A stretch of 53,543 bases of DNA, taken from IMG/VR virus record IMGVR_UViG_3300042888_002422, positions 1-53,543 of that record, one strand, 5' to 3'. This stretch comes from a virus. The position numbers and the translations under genes were made by a program. The notes beneath the pieces were generated by a model. It saw only the letters and a list, made by a program, of their open reading frames with translations. It made no database searches and had not been told where the DNA came from. Positions 32,019 through 40,146 of this stretch are shown piece after piece. How positions within the stretch are numbered: position 1 is the stretch's first letter; every line of letters starts with the position of its first letter.

Positions 32019-32701
32019 GTTTTGATAAACTAAAAGATGAAGTTGATAAAGGAATGAGTGGAAACAATGATGGTATTCCAATGGGATTTGATAGATTGAA
32101 TAGATACATTGGTATTAGACAATCTATGTTTTTCCTTATTGGTGGTAACACCGGAAGTGGTAAAACTTCTTTTATTGATGATTGTTTCGTTCTTAATCCT
32201 TTTGATTGGTATATATCTAAACATAATAAAACAGATGTTAAACTAAGAATATGGTATAGGTCTATGGAAAGAAGTTCTACATATAAATATGCAAAATGGA
32301 TATGTAGAAAAATCTTTCTTGACCATGGTATTAGTATATCTGTTAATAAATTATTAGGTTGGACAGAAAAAATGAGTGAAGATGAGCATGCTTTGTTTCT
32401 TACATATAAAGATTATATGGAAGAAATGAAAGAAGTTATTACACTTATTGAAGGTCCTGAAAATCCTGTTGGTATAGCTAAAGATCTTAGAAAATTTGCG
32501 CTTAAACATGGTAAAATTATTCAAAAAGATCCAGATGATGAATATAGTAAAGTTTATGTACCAAATGAACCTAATACAATTACTATTGTTATTATAGATC
32601 ATATTGGATTATTAAAGACTACTAAAGATCAACCTACTAAAAAAGAAGCTATTGATAAAATGTCAAATGAGCTTCAATATGCTAAACAAAAAATAAATTA
32701 G
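32015..32701 (+). CDS. DnaB-like replicative helicase, 5' exon
   Basis: The frame opens MSFDKLKDEVDKGMSGNNDG and carries a DnaB-type Walker A GGNTGSGKT (43-51), IWYRSMERS (about 76) and Walker B TIVIIDHIGLL (about 195-205). It then stops at TAG 32699 in the middle of the RecA-like core; the rest of the domain resumes in frame at about 33992. Between them lies a group I intron with an endonuclease gene. The true exon end is upstream of the TAG; one in-frame option is after T32683. Spliced product about 355-365 residues. Confidence 0.85.
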   Translation: MSFDKLKDEVDKGMSGNNDGIPMGFDRLNRYIGIRQSMFFLIGGNTGSGKTSFIDDCFVLNPFDWYISKHNKTDVKLRIWYRSMERSSTYKYAKWICRKIFLDHGISISVNKLLGWTEKMSEDEHALFLTYKDYMEEMKEVITLIEGPENPVGIAKDLRKFALKHGKIIQKDPDDEYSKVYVPNEPNTITIVIIDHIGLLKTTKDQPTKKEAIDKMSNELQYAKQKIN

Positions 32702-33991
32702 GATTATTTAATTATATTATCTATTTTTGTTGTTATAAATTTAAAACAAATAGATAAAATGATTGGAATTTACAAAATTACTACTAAACATAATAGTAAA
32801 ATTTACATTGGAAGTTCAGATGATATAGAAAAAAGACTTAAATGTCATTTGTCAAGATTAAAAAGAAATGTTCATCATTCTGCATATTTACAAGCAGTAT
32901 ATAATAAACATGGAAAAGAAAATCTTGATTTTTCTATAATAGAAGTTCTTTTAGATAATAATGATAAAATAATAAAAGAACAGTTTTGGATGGATCATTT
33001 TCAAAGTTATAATAAAAACTTCGGATATAATATGTCAAAAACTGCATCTTGTAACACTACAGGGGAAATAAAAATTTATCAATATACCGTAGAAGGATAT
33101 TATATAAAAGAATGGGAAAGTATTGAAAAAGCAAAAAAAGCTTTAAAGTTAGTTTCTATTTCTGCGGCATTATCTGAAAAAACTACACATAAACTATCTG
33201 GTGGATTTCAATGGAAATATTACAAAAAAGAAAAAATTGAAAGTGTATTAAAGTTATATTGTTGTTATGACTTAAAAGGAATATTTGTTAAAAGTTTTCA
33301 TAAAGTTGAAGAAATTAAAGAATTTTTTAAAGTGAAAACTATGTCAAATATCTCAAACTGTAGTAAATTTAATACTACAAGTTGTAATCATTTTTGGAGA
33401 ATTGTAAATACTTATAATTTTAATAAAATTATAAATGTAAAAGAAAAAAATACAAGAGCTAAAAAAATTGTACAATTAGACAAAAACAATAATGTAATAA
33501 ATACTTTTAAAAGTTTAACAGAAGCTTCTAAATTTATAGAAGTTAATCCTTCAAACTTACATAGAGTAGTAAATAGTAATAATCCCAAGTATAGAACTTG
33601 TAAAGGTTTTATATGGAAATATTTATAAGGCTCCTTATACAGTGATGTATAAAGGATAATTGGGTGAATTGCTGGAAAATCTGGAAGCAGACAATCAGCA
33701 GCCAAGCTTGTAGTGTAAAAACTACTTGAAGGTTCAACGACTAGGAAAGTGAAACTATATTATTAAGTCCTGCAACAGGTGTAGCAGTCAAAAACAAGTC
33801 AGGAAAATTATTGAAATCCTGATTAAACTAAAGTTCGAGTCTTTAGTTAGTAATATAGAATATAATCATTCCCACGAGCGCCCAACAACTTTTCTCTGAT
33901 TGAGTAAAAAGTTGATGATATAGTCTGGACTGCATATATAACAAAAGAAAATGCAGAAGTTGGGATAAAGAACCCAGCGATAACACAATCG
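32684..33991 (+). other. Group I intron interrupting the helicase gene
   Basis: The 3' half holds a readable group I core: P2-like hairpin TCCTTATAC/GTATAAAGGA (33632-33656); P3 TTGGGTG (33660-33666) with CGCCCAA (33879-33885); P4 TGCTG with CAGCA in CAATCAGCAGCCAAGC (33692-33707); P7 GACTA (33739-33743) with TAGTC (33921-33925) in GATATAGTC; P8 CAACTTTT/AAAAGTTG (33886-33914); P9-like CTGCAT/ATGCAG. These elements are typical of IA-type phage introns. The endonuclease gene sits upstream of P2. Exact ends are not fixed: joins T32683 to A33992, or T32699 to C33978, both keep the helicase frame. Confidence 0.85.
32759..33628 (+). CDS. GIY-YIG homing endonuclease encoded in the intron
   Basis: A 289-residue protein. 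MIGIYKITTKHNSKIYIGSS is the GIY-YIG motif (GIYK...YIGSS), followed by KRLKCHLSRLK with the catalytic-type Arg, and EQFWMD with the conserved Glu. The C-terminal 170 residues hold repeated NUMOD/intron-encoded DNA-binding units: IYQYTVEGYYIKEW, LYCCYDLKGIFVKSF and IVQLDKNNNVINTFKSLTEA, each followed by a helix and GFxWKY-type ends. It would copy the intron into intronless helicase genes. Confidence 0.95.
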   Translation: MIGIYKITTKHNSKIYIGSSDDIEKRLKCHLSRLKRNVHHSAYLQAVYNKHGKENLDFSIIEVLLDNNDKIIKEQFWMDHFQSYNKNFGYNMSKTASCNTTGEIKIYQYTVEGYYIKEWESIEKAKKALKLVSISAALSEKTTHKLSGGFQWKYYKKEKIESVLKLYCCYDLKGIFVKSFHKVEEIKEFFKVKTMSNISNCSKFNTTSCNHFWRIVNTYNFNKIINVKEKNTRAKKIVQLDKNNNVINTFKSLTEASKFIEVNPSNLHRVVNSNNPKYRTCKGFIWKYL

Positions 33992-34393
33992 AGAGATTTT
34001 TTTGGATTCACTCCTGTAGTAGTTAGTCAGTTTAATAGAAGTATTTCTAATCCTATGAGACTAAAGGCTGGTGACGTAGAACCACAGCTCGAAGATTTTT
34101 CAGATTCATCTAGTACACAAAATGATGCTGATGTTGTTCTTGCTTTATTTGACCCTGTTAGATATAAAGTGGAAGATACTTCTGGGTATGATTTAGGAAA
34201 ACTTAAAGATGAGTATGGTGGTAAATATTTCAGAAGTCTTAGACTACTTAAAAATAGCTATGGTGAAGATGATATTAGAATTGGTCTTGCTTTTCTTGGT
34301 TCTCTTGGTATATTTAAAGAACTTCCTAGAAAAAGAGATATAACTGATTCTGATTATGATGCAGTAATTAATAAAACATATTTTTTAAAATGA
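33992..34393 (+). CDS. DnaB-like replicative helicase, 3' exon
   Basis: In frame from AGA at 33992: RDFFGFTPVVVSQFNRS, where QFNR is the DnaB motif H3 region, then LKAGDVEPQLEDFSDSSSTQ (motif 4-like) and DADVVLALFDP. The end LKNSYGEDDIRIGLAFLGSL is the core C-terminal strand set. There is no start codon at the exon border; an internal ATG at 34055 is unlikely to be used. It completes the core begun at 32015. Confidence 0.85.
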   Translation, partial: RDFFGFTPVVVSQFNRSISNPMRLKAGDVEPQLEDFSDSSSTQNDADVVLALFDPVRYKVEDTSGYDLGKLKDEYGGKYFRSLRLLKNSYGEDDIRIGLAFLGSLGIFKELPRKRDITDSDYDAVINKTYFLK

Positions 34394-34602
34394 AATTAGA
34401 AAAATTATTAGAAATTAAATTAGAAACTGACAGGTTTGTTAGAAGATTAGATGAAGCTATTATGTTAGCTAAAGATACTCCTGGTTATATTGGTTATAAG
34501 GAAGATACTTATGGTTATCAAGACATAAGTAATACAAGAACATGTGGAGCATTAAAACGTTCTGCAATGGATTTAAAATATGAATTAACAAAAGTATTAT
34601 GA
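34390..34602 (+). CDS. Hypothetical protein, 70 residues
   Basis: Begins MKLEKLLEIKLETDRFVRRL. Helical with a Gly/Tyr-rich middle (TPGYIGYKEDTYGYQD). The GALKRSAMDLKYELTK ending is a pattern I recall in flavobacterial phages. ATGA overlaps on both sides. Confidence 0.7.
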   Translation: MKLEKLLEIKLETDRFVRRLDEAIMLAKDTPGYIGYKEDTYGYQDISNTRTCGALKRSAMDLKYELTKVL

Positions 34603-34817
34603 CAGCTGTAGAATGGTTATTATTTGAAATGTCAAAATCTGGATTATTACCAGATGGTATTCCAAAAGAAATGGAATACCAAGCTAAAACATTAGAAAAA
34701 ATTAATATTGATAACAAAGTAATTCATTTTGCTGAATGGTTGACTAATAAGCATACAACAGTGCTAATAGTTTTATATGAGCAATTTGAAGAACAATTTT
34801 ATAACAAAGAATTATGA
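34599..34817 (+). CDS. Hypothetical protein, 72 residues (MTAVEWL family)
   Basis: Starts MTAVEWLLFEMSKSGLLPDG, a very frequent opening of small flavobacterial phage proteins, and ends EQFEEQFYNKEL. Helical. Function unknown. Coupled to neighbours by ATGA overlaps. Confidence 0.75.
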   Translation: MTAVEWLLFEMSKSGLLPDGIPKEMEYQAKTLEKINIDNKVIHFAEWLTNKHTTVLIVLYEQFEEQFYNKEL

Positions 34818-34984
34818 CACCACAAGAAAAAGTAGAAGAATTAGTAGAAAGTTTAGGAGTTTTTAATGCTTTATACTTAGCAGAACATGTATTAATAGTC
34901 TTAGAAGATTATACAGAGGTTGAAAACAACATTTCTGAATGGGATGAAATAAAAAAATTGCTTGAAATAAGATCAAATATATGA
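34814..34984 (+). CDS. Small helical protein, 56 residues
   Basis: MTPQEKVEELVESLGVFNAL followed by an acidic helix. Start in an ATGA overlap; stop overlaps the SF2 helicase ATG by four bases. Same type of small helical protein as its neighbour. Confidence 0.65.
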   Translation: MTPQEKVEELVESLGVFNALYLAEHVLIVLEDYTEVENNISEWDEIKKLLEIRSNI

Positions 34985-36057
34985 CATTAAGAGATATTAG
35001 ACAACAAGAATTTGCACAAATGTGGTTAGATAGTGATAGGAAAAAAATTTTAAATTTGTGCCCACGCTTTGGAAAAATTAGAACTACCATCAATATTCTT
35101 GAAAAACTAAAAAATCCAACAATATTAATTGCTTATCCAGATAACAAAATCAAAGATTCTTGGCAAAGTGACTTTGAAGAAAGAAAATATGATGATAGTA
35201 ATGTAACTTACACCACTCATCTTTCTTTAAAAAAACATATTAAACAAGAGTATGATATTGTTATTATTGATGAATGTCATTTATTAAGTGAGGCCCAACT
35301 TGATGTGTGTAAAGAATTATTTAAAATTAACTCACAAATATTAGGACTTACTGGTACACTTTCTAAAAATACAGAAGATGATTTAAATAGAGAATTAGGA
35401 CTTTATGTTTTAGCTCACTATCCTATTAAAACTGCTATTGATGAAGGTGTAATTGTAGACTATGAAATTACAGTGATTAGTGTTCCTTTAGATAATAAAA
35501 CAATGTTAGATTATAAAGGAAAATTAAGAACTGAAAAGAAACAGTTTGACAATCTAACTTGGGTGGTTAATAAAATGACTAGAAGTGGTAATGACTCTAT
35601 GTTTATGCGTTTAGCAAGAATGAGAGTAATACAATCATCCTTAGCCAAAACTAATGCTACAAAAGCACTTTTGGCTAAGTATAAAAATGAAAGAGTGTTA
35701 GTATTTTGTGGTACCACTAAAGTTGCTGACAGTTTAGGGATACCTTCTTATCATAGTAAATCAAGTGAAAAATTAATGTTTGCTGATTTTGCTGAAGGTA
35801 GAGGAAATCATATGGCTGTAGTAAAAATTGGTAACACAGGCGTTACTTACAAACCACTTAACAGAGTGATAATAAACTATTTTGATAGTAATGGAGAAAA
35901 TTTGGCACAAAAAATAAACAGATGTATGGCATTTGAATATAATACGCCGGATAAAAAAGCTTATATTTATATCATTAGTACAAATGAAACTGTTGAGCTT
36001 AAATGGTTGACCAAAGCTCTTGAATTTTTTGACAAAAAGAAGATAAAGTATGTATAA
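34981..36057 (+). CDS. SF2 DNA helicase/translocase
   Basis: A 358-residue protein. Motif I CPRFGKIRTTI (about 27-37) keeps Gly-Lys but has Ile instead of Thr/Ser directly after Lys. Motif Ia TILIAYPDNKIKDSW; motif II IVIIDECHLL (DECH, about 94-103); motif III GLTGTLS (about 121-127). The second RecA domain includes VLVFCGTTKVAD, HSKSSEKLMFADFAEGRG, and motif VI-like AQKINRCMAFE. It is short for SF2 and resembles SNF2/UvsW-like phage helicases that remodel forks; crAss-like phages carry one near DnaB. Confidence 0.85.
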   Translation: MTLRDIRQQEFAQMWLDSDRKKILNLCPRFGKIRTTINILEKLKNPTILIAYPDNKIKDSWQSDFEERKYDDSNVTYTTHLSLKKHIKQEYDIVIIDECHLLSEAQLDVCKELFKINSQILGLTGTLSKNTEDDLNRELGLYVLAHYPIKTAIDEGVIVDYEITVISVPLDNKTMLDYKGKLRTEKKQFDNLTWVVNKMTRSGNDSMFMRLARMRVIQSSLAKTNATKALLAKYKNERVLVFCGTTKVADSLGIPSYHSKSSEKLMFADFAEGRGNHMAVVKIGNTGVTYKPLNRVIINYFDSNGENLAQKINRCMAFEYNTPDKKAYIYIISTNETVELKWLTKALEFFDKKKIKYV

Positions 36058-36072
36058 TCAAAAAAATTATAG

Positions 36073-36080
36073 TATCTTTA
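36073..36080 (+). promoter_or_regulatory. -7-like element before the P-loop ATPase gene
   Basis: TATCTTTA, same octamer as before the polymerase gene, 34 bases before the next ATG in one of the few true gaps of this block. Confidence 0.5.
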
Positions 36081-36114
36081 TATTCCTAAAAATAAATAAT
36101 TAAATAAATTAAAA

Positions 36115-36786
36115 ATGAGTAGTAAACTAATTGGAATTGTAGGACAAACAGGAACTGGAAAATCAACAAGTATTAAAAACTTAGATCCAAAAGAAACTTA
36201 CATTATAAATGTAGCAAAAAAAGAACTTCCATTTAAAGGGAGTGAGAAGTTGTATAACAACGAAAATAAAAATTATAAAGAAGTAGATGATGCAATTGAA
36301 ATTGCAAAATTATTAAAAACTATTTCTGATAAAGCACCTCATATTAAACAAATAATTATAGAAGATTCTAATTATATTATGGGTTTTAATATGGTGGCTA
36401 AAGCTACAGAAACTGGTTTTACTAAGTTTAGTCTTATGGCTAAAGATATGGTAGATCTTGTTAGAACAGCTAGAACATTGAGAGATGATCTTATTGTATT
36501 CTATTTTACACACCCAGAAACTATTGAAGATGGTGGTGAAATTATAGGATATAAAATTAAAACAGCCGGTAAATTAATTGATAATCAAATTAATCTTGAA
36601 GGTTTATTTACAGTAGTATTATATACTAATGTAGAAGAAAAGAAAGATGGTGTAGTTGATTATAATTTTGTAACAAATCGTTATAAAAAATTCCCAGCTA
36701 AATCTCCTGCTGGAATGTTTATAGATGTTAAAATGCCAAATAATCTACAAATTGTTGTAGATAAAATTAAAGAATATTATAATTAA
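36115..36786 (+). CDS. Phage P-loop ATPase (AAA_24 / Sak4-like)
   Basis: A 223-residue protein: Walker A GQTGTGKST (10-18), Walker B-like QIIIEDSNYIMG (about 79-90) and a strand DDLIVFYFTHPE (about 122-133) ending in a sensor-like His. ATP-binding proteins of this form are recombination/SSB-associated ATPases in many phages, and the next-but-one gene is a candidate SSB. Likely role in recombination-dependent replication. Confidence 0.8.
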   Translation: MSSKLIGIVGQTGTGKSTSIKNLDPKETYIINVAKKELPFKGSEKLYNNENKNYKEVDDAIEIAKLLKTISDKAPHIKQIIIEDSNYIMGFNMVAKATETGFTKFSLMAKDMVDLVRTARTLRDDLIVFYFTHPETIEDGGEIIGYKIKTAGKLIDNQINLEGLFTVVLYTNVEEKKDGVVDYNFVTNRYKKFPAKSPAGMFIDVKMPNNLQIVVDKIKEYYN

Positions 36787-36797
36787 ATTAAATTAAA

Positions 36798-37067
36798 ATG
36801 AGAGAAGAACAATTAGAAGTACCAACAAGAATGGTAGAAGAATGTGTTGCAAAATCAGGTGTGTACACAAGATCAAGAATGGAGCAACTTAGAGATTATA
36901 GTATTAATATTGAATTTTTATCAATAGGATGTATTATTAGAGTGGGATGTAGATCTATTCCTTTTTCAACAGTGAAACAAGGAATGACAGCATTAAATGA
37001 ATATGTTAATGATCCAGTTTTATTAACAAAATTATGGAATGAAAGATTTAACACAGAAGAAGAATAA
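36798..37067 (+). CDS. Hypothetical protein, 89 residues
   Basis: Begins MREEQLEVPTRMVEECVAKS. Contains IEFLSIGCIIRVGCRSIPFS, a beta hairpin with Cys, followed by helix VKQGMTALNEYVN. I recall this kind of protein near recombination genes of Bacteroidota phages; role unknown. Confidence 0.7.
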   Translation: MREEQLEVPTRMVEECVAKSGVYTRSRMEQLRDYSINIEFLSIGCIIRVGCRSIPFSTVKQGMTALNEYVNDPVLLTKLWNERFNTEEE

Positions 37068-37089
37068 TAACTAAATTAAAATTAAAATT

Positions 37090-37956
37090 ATGAGTACAGG
37101 AATTGGTGGAACTAAAAGAGAAAGCACAAACGAAGGATTTGCAAAACAAGTTGGATTATTTGAAGCTAAAATAATAGCTATTAACCCTACTATCGAACAA
37201 TATAAAGACATTCTAGGAATGGAATTAAAAGAAGATAGTAAAGCAGCTGAATATCTAAGTGAAAGAGATGGAAATACTGTTCTTAGAGTAGACTTTTGGT
37301 TAGAAGATGTAAAAACAGGTAATAAATTTAAAACTAACTTTTTCTTAGAAAATAAAGAAAGAGAAAATAAAGATGCTACTAAACAACAATATATTAATAA
37401 TGTTGGTTCTTGTTCTTGGGCTACTGATACAGATGATCTTCCTGAATGGTTTGCAGCTAGAGAATATAGACAAGCATATGTTGGAGAAGAGGATTTTTAT
37501 AGTTTTATTAAAACATGGTTAGGAGAATTAGATTATAGAAATGAAGAAACTACATTACAAATTGATTGGAAAAAATTAATGAAAGGTAATGTAAAAGATC
37601 TTAAAGATCAGATTGATGGTGAATGGGCTTGTACTATAGGTGCATTAGCTACTGTAATTACAAAAGAAAAAGAAGGTGAAGTTAAAGAGTATCAAGGTAT
37701 TTATAATAGAGCTTTCTTACCTGCTTATACACTTAAAAACTTTAAATTAGTTGATTACTCTAATTCTAAAGTGATTACTGGTTTAGCTGCTAAAAAATCA
37801 AAAGAATTAAAACCTCATGAAAGATTTGTTCTAAGTGTTGTAGGTGAATATGGTTGTAAAGATTATTATACATTTAAAGACATTACAGAGTATAATGCAG
37901 ATGATAATATTGCATCTTCAGATGATACACATACTGAAGAAGATGAAGATTATTAA
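37090..37956 (+). CDS. Candidate single-stranded-DNA-binding protein
   Basis: A 288-residue protein starting MSTGIGGTKRESTNEGFAKQ. Beta-rich middle (VLRVDFWLEDVKTGNKFKTN; WACTIGALATVITKEKEGEV) and an acidic tail DDNIASSDDTHTEEDEDY. An acidic disordered C-terminus on an OB-like body is the classical SSB arrangement, and it lies between a Sak4-like ATPase and the primase. A terminator follows, fitting an abundant product. No specific SSB motif is proven. Confidence 0.65.
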   Translation: MSTGIGGTKRESTNEGFAKQVGLFEAKIIAINPTIEQYKDILGMELKEDSKAAEYLSERDGNTVLRVDFWLEDVKTGNKFKTNFFLENKERENKDATKQQYINNVGSCSWATDTDDLPEWFAAREYRQAYVGEEDFYSFIKTWLGELDYRNEETTLQIDWKKLMKGNVKDLKDQIDGEWACTIGALATVITKEKEGEVKEYQGIYNRAFLPAYTLKNFKLVDYSNSKVITGLAAKKSKELKPHERFVLSVVGEYGCKDYYTFKDITEYNADDNIASSDDTHTEEDEDY

Positions 37957-37976
37957 TATTTATTAATCATTAATAG

Positions 37977-38008
37977 GCCTCATCATTAATTTGGTGAGGC
38001 TTTTTTTA
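37977..38008 (+). terminator. Intrinsic terminator
   Basis: GCCTCA-TCATTAATTTGG-TGAGGC followed by seven T, two bases before the primase ATG. Confidence 0.9.
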
Positions 38009-38010
38009 TT

Positions 38011-39006
38011 ATGAGTATACAAGGAGAACATAGAAAAAGATTAACTAAAGAAGCTATACTTGAAAAGATTTCTCAATTTGATATTTACAAAATGTATTTT
38101 GGTAATTTTGAATTAAACAAAGTTACACGTAACAAATTCAGAGGTGAAGGTGATCCTTCTTTTATCATTGGTACTAAATTTGGGGAAATAACTCATAAAG
38201 ATTTTAGTGATGATAAATGGAAAGGCAATTGTTTTAGTCTTGTACAACAAATTTATAATTGTAATTATTTTGATGCATTAAGAATTATTGACAAAGATTT
38301 TAGTCTTGGTATTTCTTCAGAAATTACTAAAGATTATAAAAAAATAATCAGTGAATATGTACAACCTATAATATCAGAAATTTCTCCACCATTAATTCAA
38401 GTGATAACAAGAAAGTTTAAACAAGAAGAACTTGACTATTGGAACAAATACAATCTTGATATAGAAGATTTAAAGAAAAACAATGTTTATTCAATTAGCA
38501 AATTATACTTAAATAGACAATTATTTTCATTAAAAGAAACTGAATTAAGATTTGGGTATAAATATGGTGAATATTGGAAGATATATAGACCTTTTGAGGT
38601 TTCTAAATTAAAATGGATGCCTAACAATGTACCTTTAACTACTTTAGATAGTAAAGAAGCTATAATTGATTGTACAACAGCTTGGATAACTAAAAGCAGA
38701 AAAGATAGAATGGTGTTAAGTAAATTATATCCTAATGTTTTATCTACACAAAATGAAAGTATAGCTTGCTTTTCAGAAGAAAATCTTAAATTTATAAAAG
38801 ATAATTCTAAAAAACAAGTAATATTTTATGATTCAGACCCTGCAGGAGTAAAAGCTTCAAAACAAATAACTAAAGAATTTGATATGGATTATTGTAATAT
38901 ACCTAGAAGTTATCTTAGTGATGGTGTAGTAGATCCTGCAGATCTTGTTAAAGAATATGGAATAAATAAACTAGAACAAATTTTAATTAAAAAAAAATTA
39001 TTATGA
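38011..39006 (+). CDS. DnaG-type DNA primase (Toprim)
   Basis: A 331-residue protein. The C-terminal Toprim-like domain has WITKSRKDRMVL (about 224-235) and IFYDSDPAGVKASKQ (about 271-285), with the metal-binding DxD at 274/276. The N-terminus GEGDPSFIIGTKFGE...GNCFSLVQQIYNC resembles the nucleotide-binding part after a DnaG zinc domain, but no complete CHC2 zinc finger is seen. The TKSxKDxMVL variant of Toprim is typical of phage primases. Starts two bases after a terminator. Confidence 0.85.
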   Translation: MSIQGEHRKRLTKEAILEKISQFDIYKMYFGNFELNKVTRNKFRGEGDPSFIIGTKFGEITHKDFSDDKWKGNCFSLVQQIYNCNYFDALRIIDKDFSLGISSEITKDYKKIISEYVQPIISEISPPLIQVITRKFKQEELDYWNKYNLDIEDLKKNNVYSISKLYLNRQLFSLKETELRFGYKYGEYWKIYRPFEVSKLKWMPNNVPLTTLDSKEAIIDCTTAWITKSRKDRMVLSKLYPNVLSTQNESIACFSEENLKFIKDNSKKQVIFYDSDPAGVKASKQITKEFDMDYCNIPRSYLSDGVVDPADLVKEYGINKLEQILIKKKLL

Positions 39007-39191
39007 AAACAACAGAAGAAAGAATAGAAGAAGATGAACAATTTGAAATGTTAGAAGAACAAATTAAAGAAGAAGTAGAATGGTTACAATTAACTAATAG
39101 AAAAGATGAATTAGAATGTATTAGTATAGAAAATTTAGAATCTATACTTAGTAAATTTTTTGGAAGAAAATTATATTTAAAACAAAAATAA
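39003..39191 (+). CDS. Hypothetical acidic helical protein, 62 residues
   Basis: MKTTEERIEEDEQFEMLEEQ followed by more Glu-rich helix and a basic end FFGRKLYLKQK. Coiled coil likely. ATGA overlap with the primase stop. Confidence 0.65.
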   Translation: MKTTEERIEEDEQFEMLEEQIKEEVEWLQLTNRKDELECISIENLESILSKFFGRKLYLKQK

Positions 39192-39192
39192 T

Positions 39193-39372
39193 ATGGGAAA
39201 TCAATTTGCAGTAATGGTAGAAGGAAAACAAGGTCCTTCAAAATTGCATTATAGTTTAGAAGAGGCTACAACAGAAGCTTTAAGACTTGCTAGAGCAACT
39301 AGACAAGATGTTTATATATTAAAAGTAGTAGCTAAAGCAGAAATATCAGATGTTAAAATAATAAATTACTAA
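39193..39372 (+). CDS. Small hypothetical protein, 59 residues
   Basis: MGNQFAVMVEGKQGPSKLHY followed by EEATTEALRLARATRQDVYI; strand-helix-strand layout that recalls small single-domain phage proteins. Two bases after the preceding stop. Confidence 0.65.
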   Translation: MGNQFAVMVEGKQGPSKLHYSLEEATTEALRLARATRQDVYILKVVAKAEISDVKIINY

Positions 39373-39375
39373 AAC

Positions 39376-40146
39376 ATGGAAACATATAACACAACAAAAG
39401 ACATATTAACACACACAGCTGTTCCTATGGCCACAAGGACTTACAAACCAGTAAGTCATACACAATTAATGGATCTTACATTAGAAAGTATTCATAGTGC
39501 AGGATTTACACTTGATAAAGAAATGTATACAAGTGCTAGAGATGGTAAAGTTGCTAATGGTAAATTTACTATTCAAAATGTAGCTGACAAAGAAATGCAA
39601 TTACAAATAGGATGGCAAAATAGTTATGATAAATCTTTATCATTAAAATTTGCTATTGGTACTAAAATATTTATTTGTAGTAATGGATGTGTAAGTGGGG
39701 ATTATGGTGCTTTCAAAAAGAAACATCAAGGAGAAATACAAACATTTACACCTACAGCTATAACAGATTATATTAAAGATGCTGGAGAAGCTTTTAGAAG
39801 AATGCAAGATGAAAGAGAATTTATGAAAACTATTGAATTAGATAGAAAAACTCAAGCACAATTAATAGGTAGAATGATTGTTGAAAAACAATTTATTGAA
39901 AGTACACAGCTTAATCTTATAAGAGCTGAATTAGATAAACCAACGCATTCTTATGGTGCTCCTAACAGTTTATGGGAATTATATCAATTTACTACATTTA
40001 GTATGAAAGAAGTACATCCAAGTTTATGGATGAATAATCATATTGATGCACATAGTTTCTTTGTGGAAGAATCAGGGCTTCATACATTACCTACATTTGT
40101 TGAAGATACTTCTTATGTTGATGAATTAGCATTATTTGAAGTGTAA
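39376..40146 (+). CDS. DUF932-like protein
   Basis: A 256-residue protein. GFTLDKEMYTSARDG...LQIGWQNSYDKSLSLKFAIG and FICSNGCVSGDYGAFKKKHQ match the DUF932 phage/plasmid family, whose hallmark is the NSYDKS and ICSNG strands. Molecular function is not established. It lies between primase and UDG-like genes; the stop touches the next ATG. Confidence 0.8.
   Translation: METYNTTKDILTHTAVPMATRTYKPVSHTQLMDLTLESIHSAGFTLDKEMYTSARDGKVANGKFTIQNVADKEMQLQIGWQNSYDKSLSLKFAIGTKIFICSNGCVSGDYGAFKKKHQGEIQTFTPTAITDYIKDAGEAFRRMQDEREFMKTIELDRKTQAQLIGRMIVEKQFIESTQLNLIRAELDKPTHSYGAPNSLWELYQFTTFSMKEVHPSLWMNNHIDAHSFFVEESGLHTLPTFVEDTSYVDELALFEV

Noticed and set aside
32015-34393. Helicase interruption as a frameshift or sequencing error
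   Set aside because: The gap is over 1.2 kb and holds an intact GIY-YIG gene plus group I core pairings, so an intron explains it fully.
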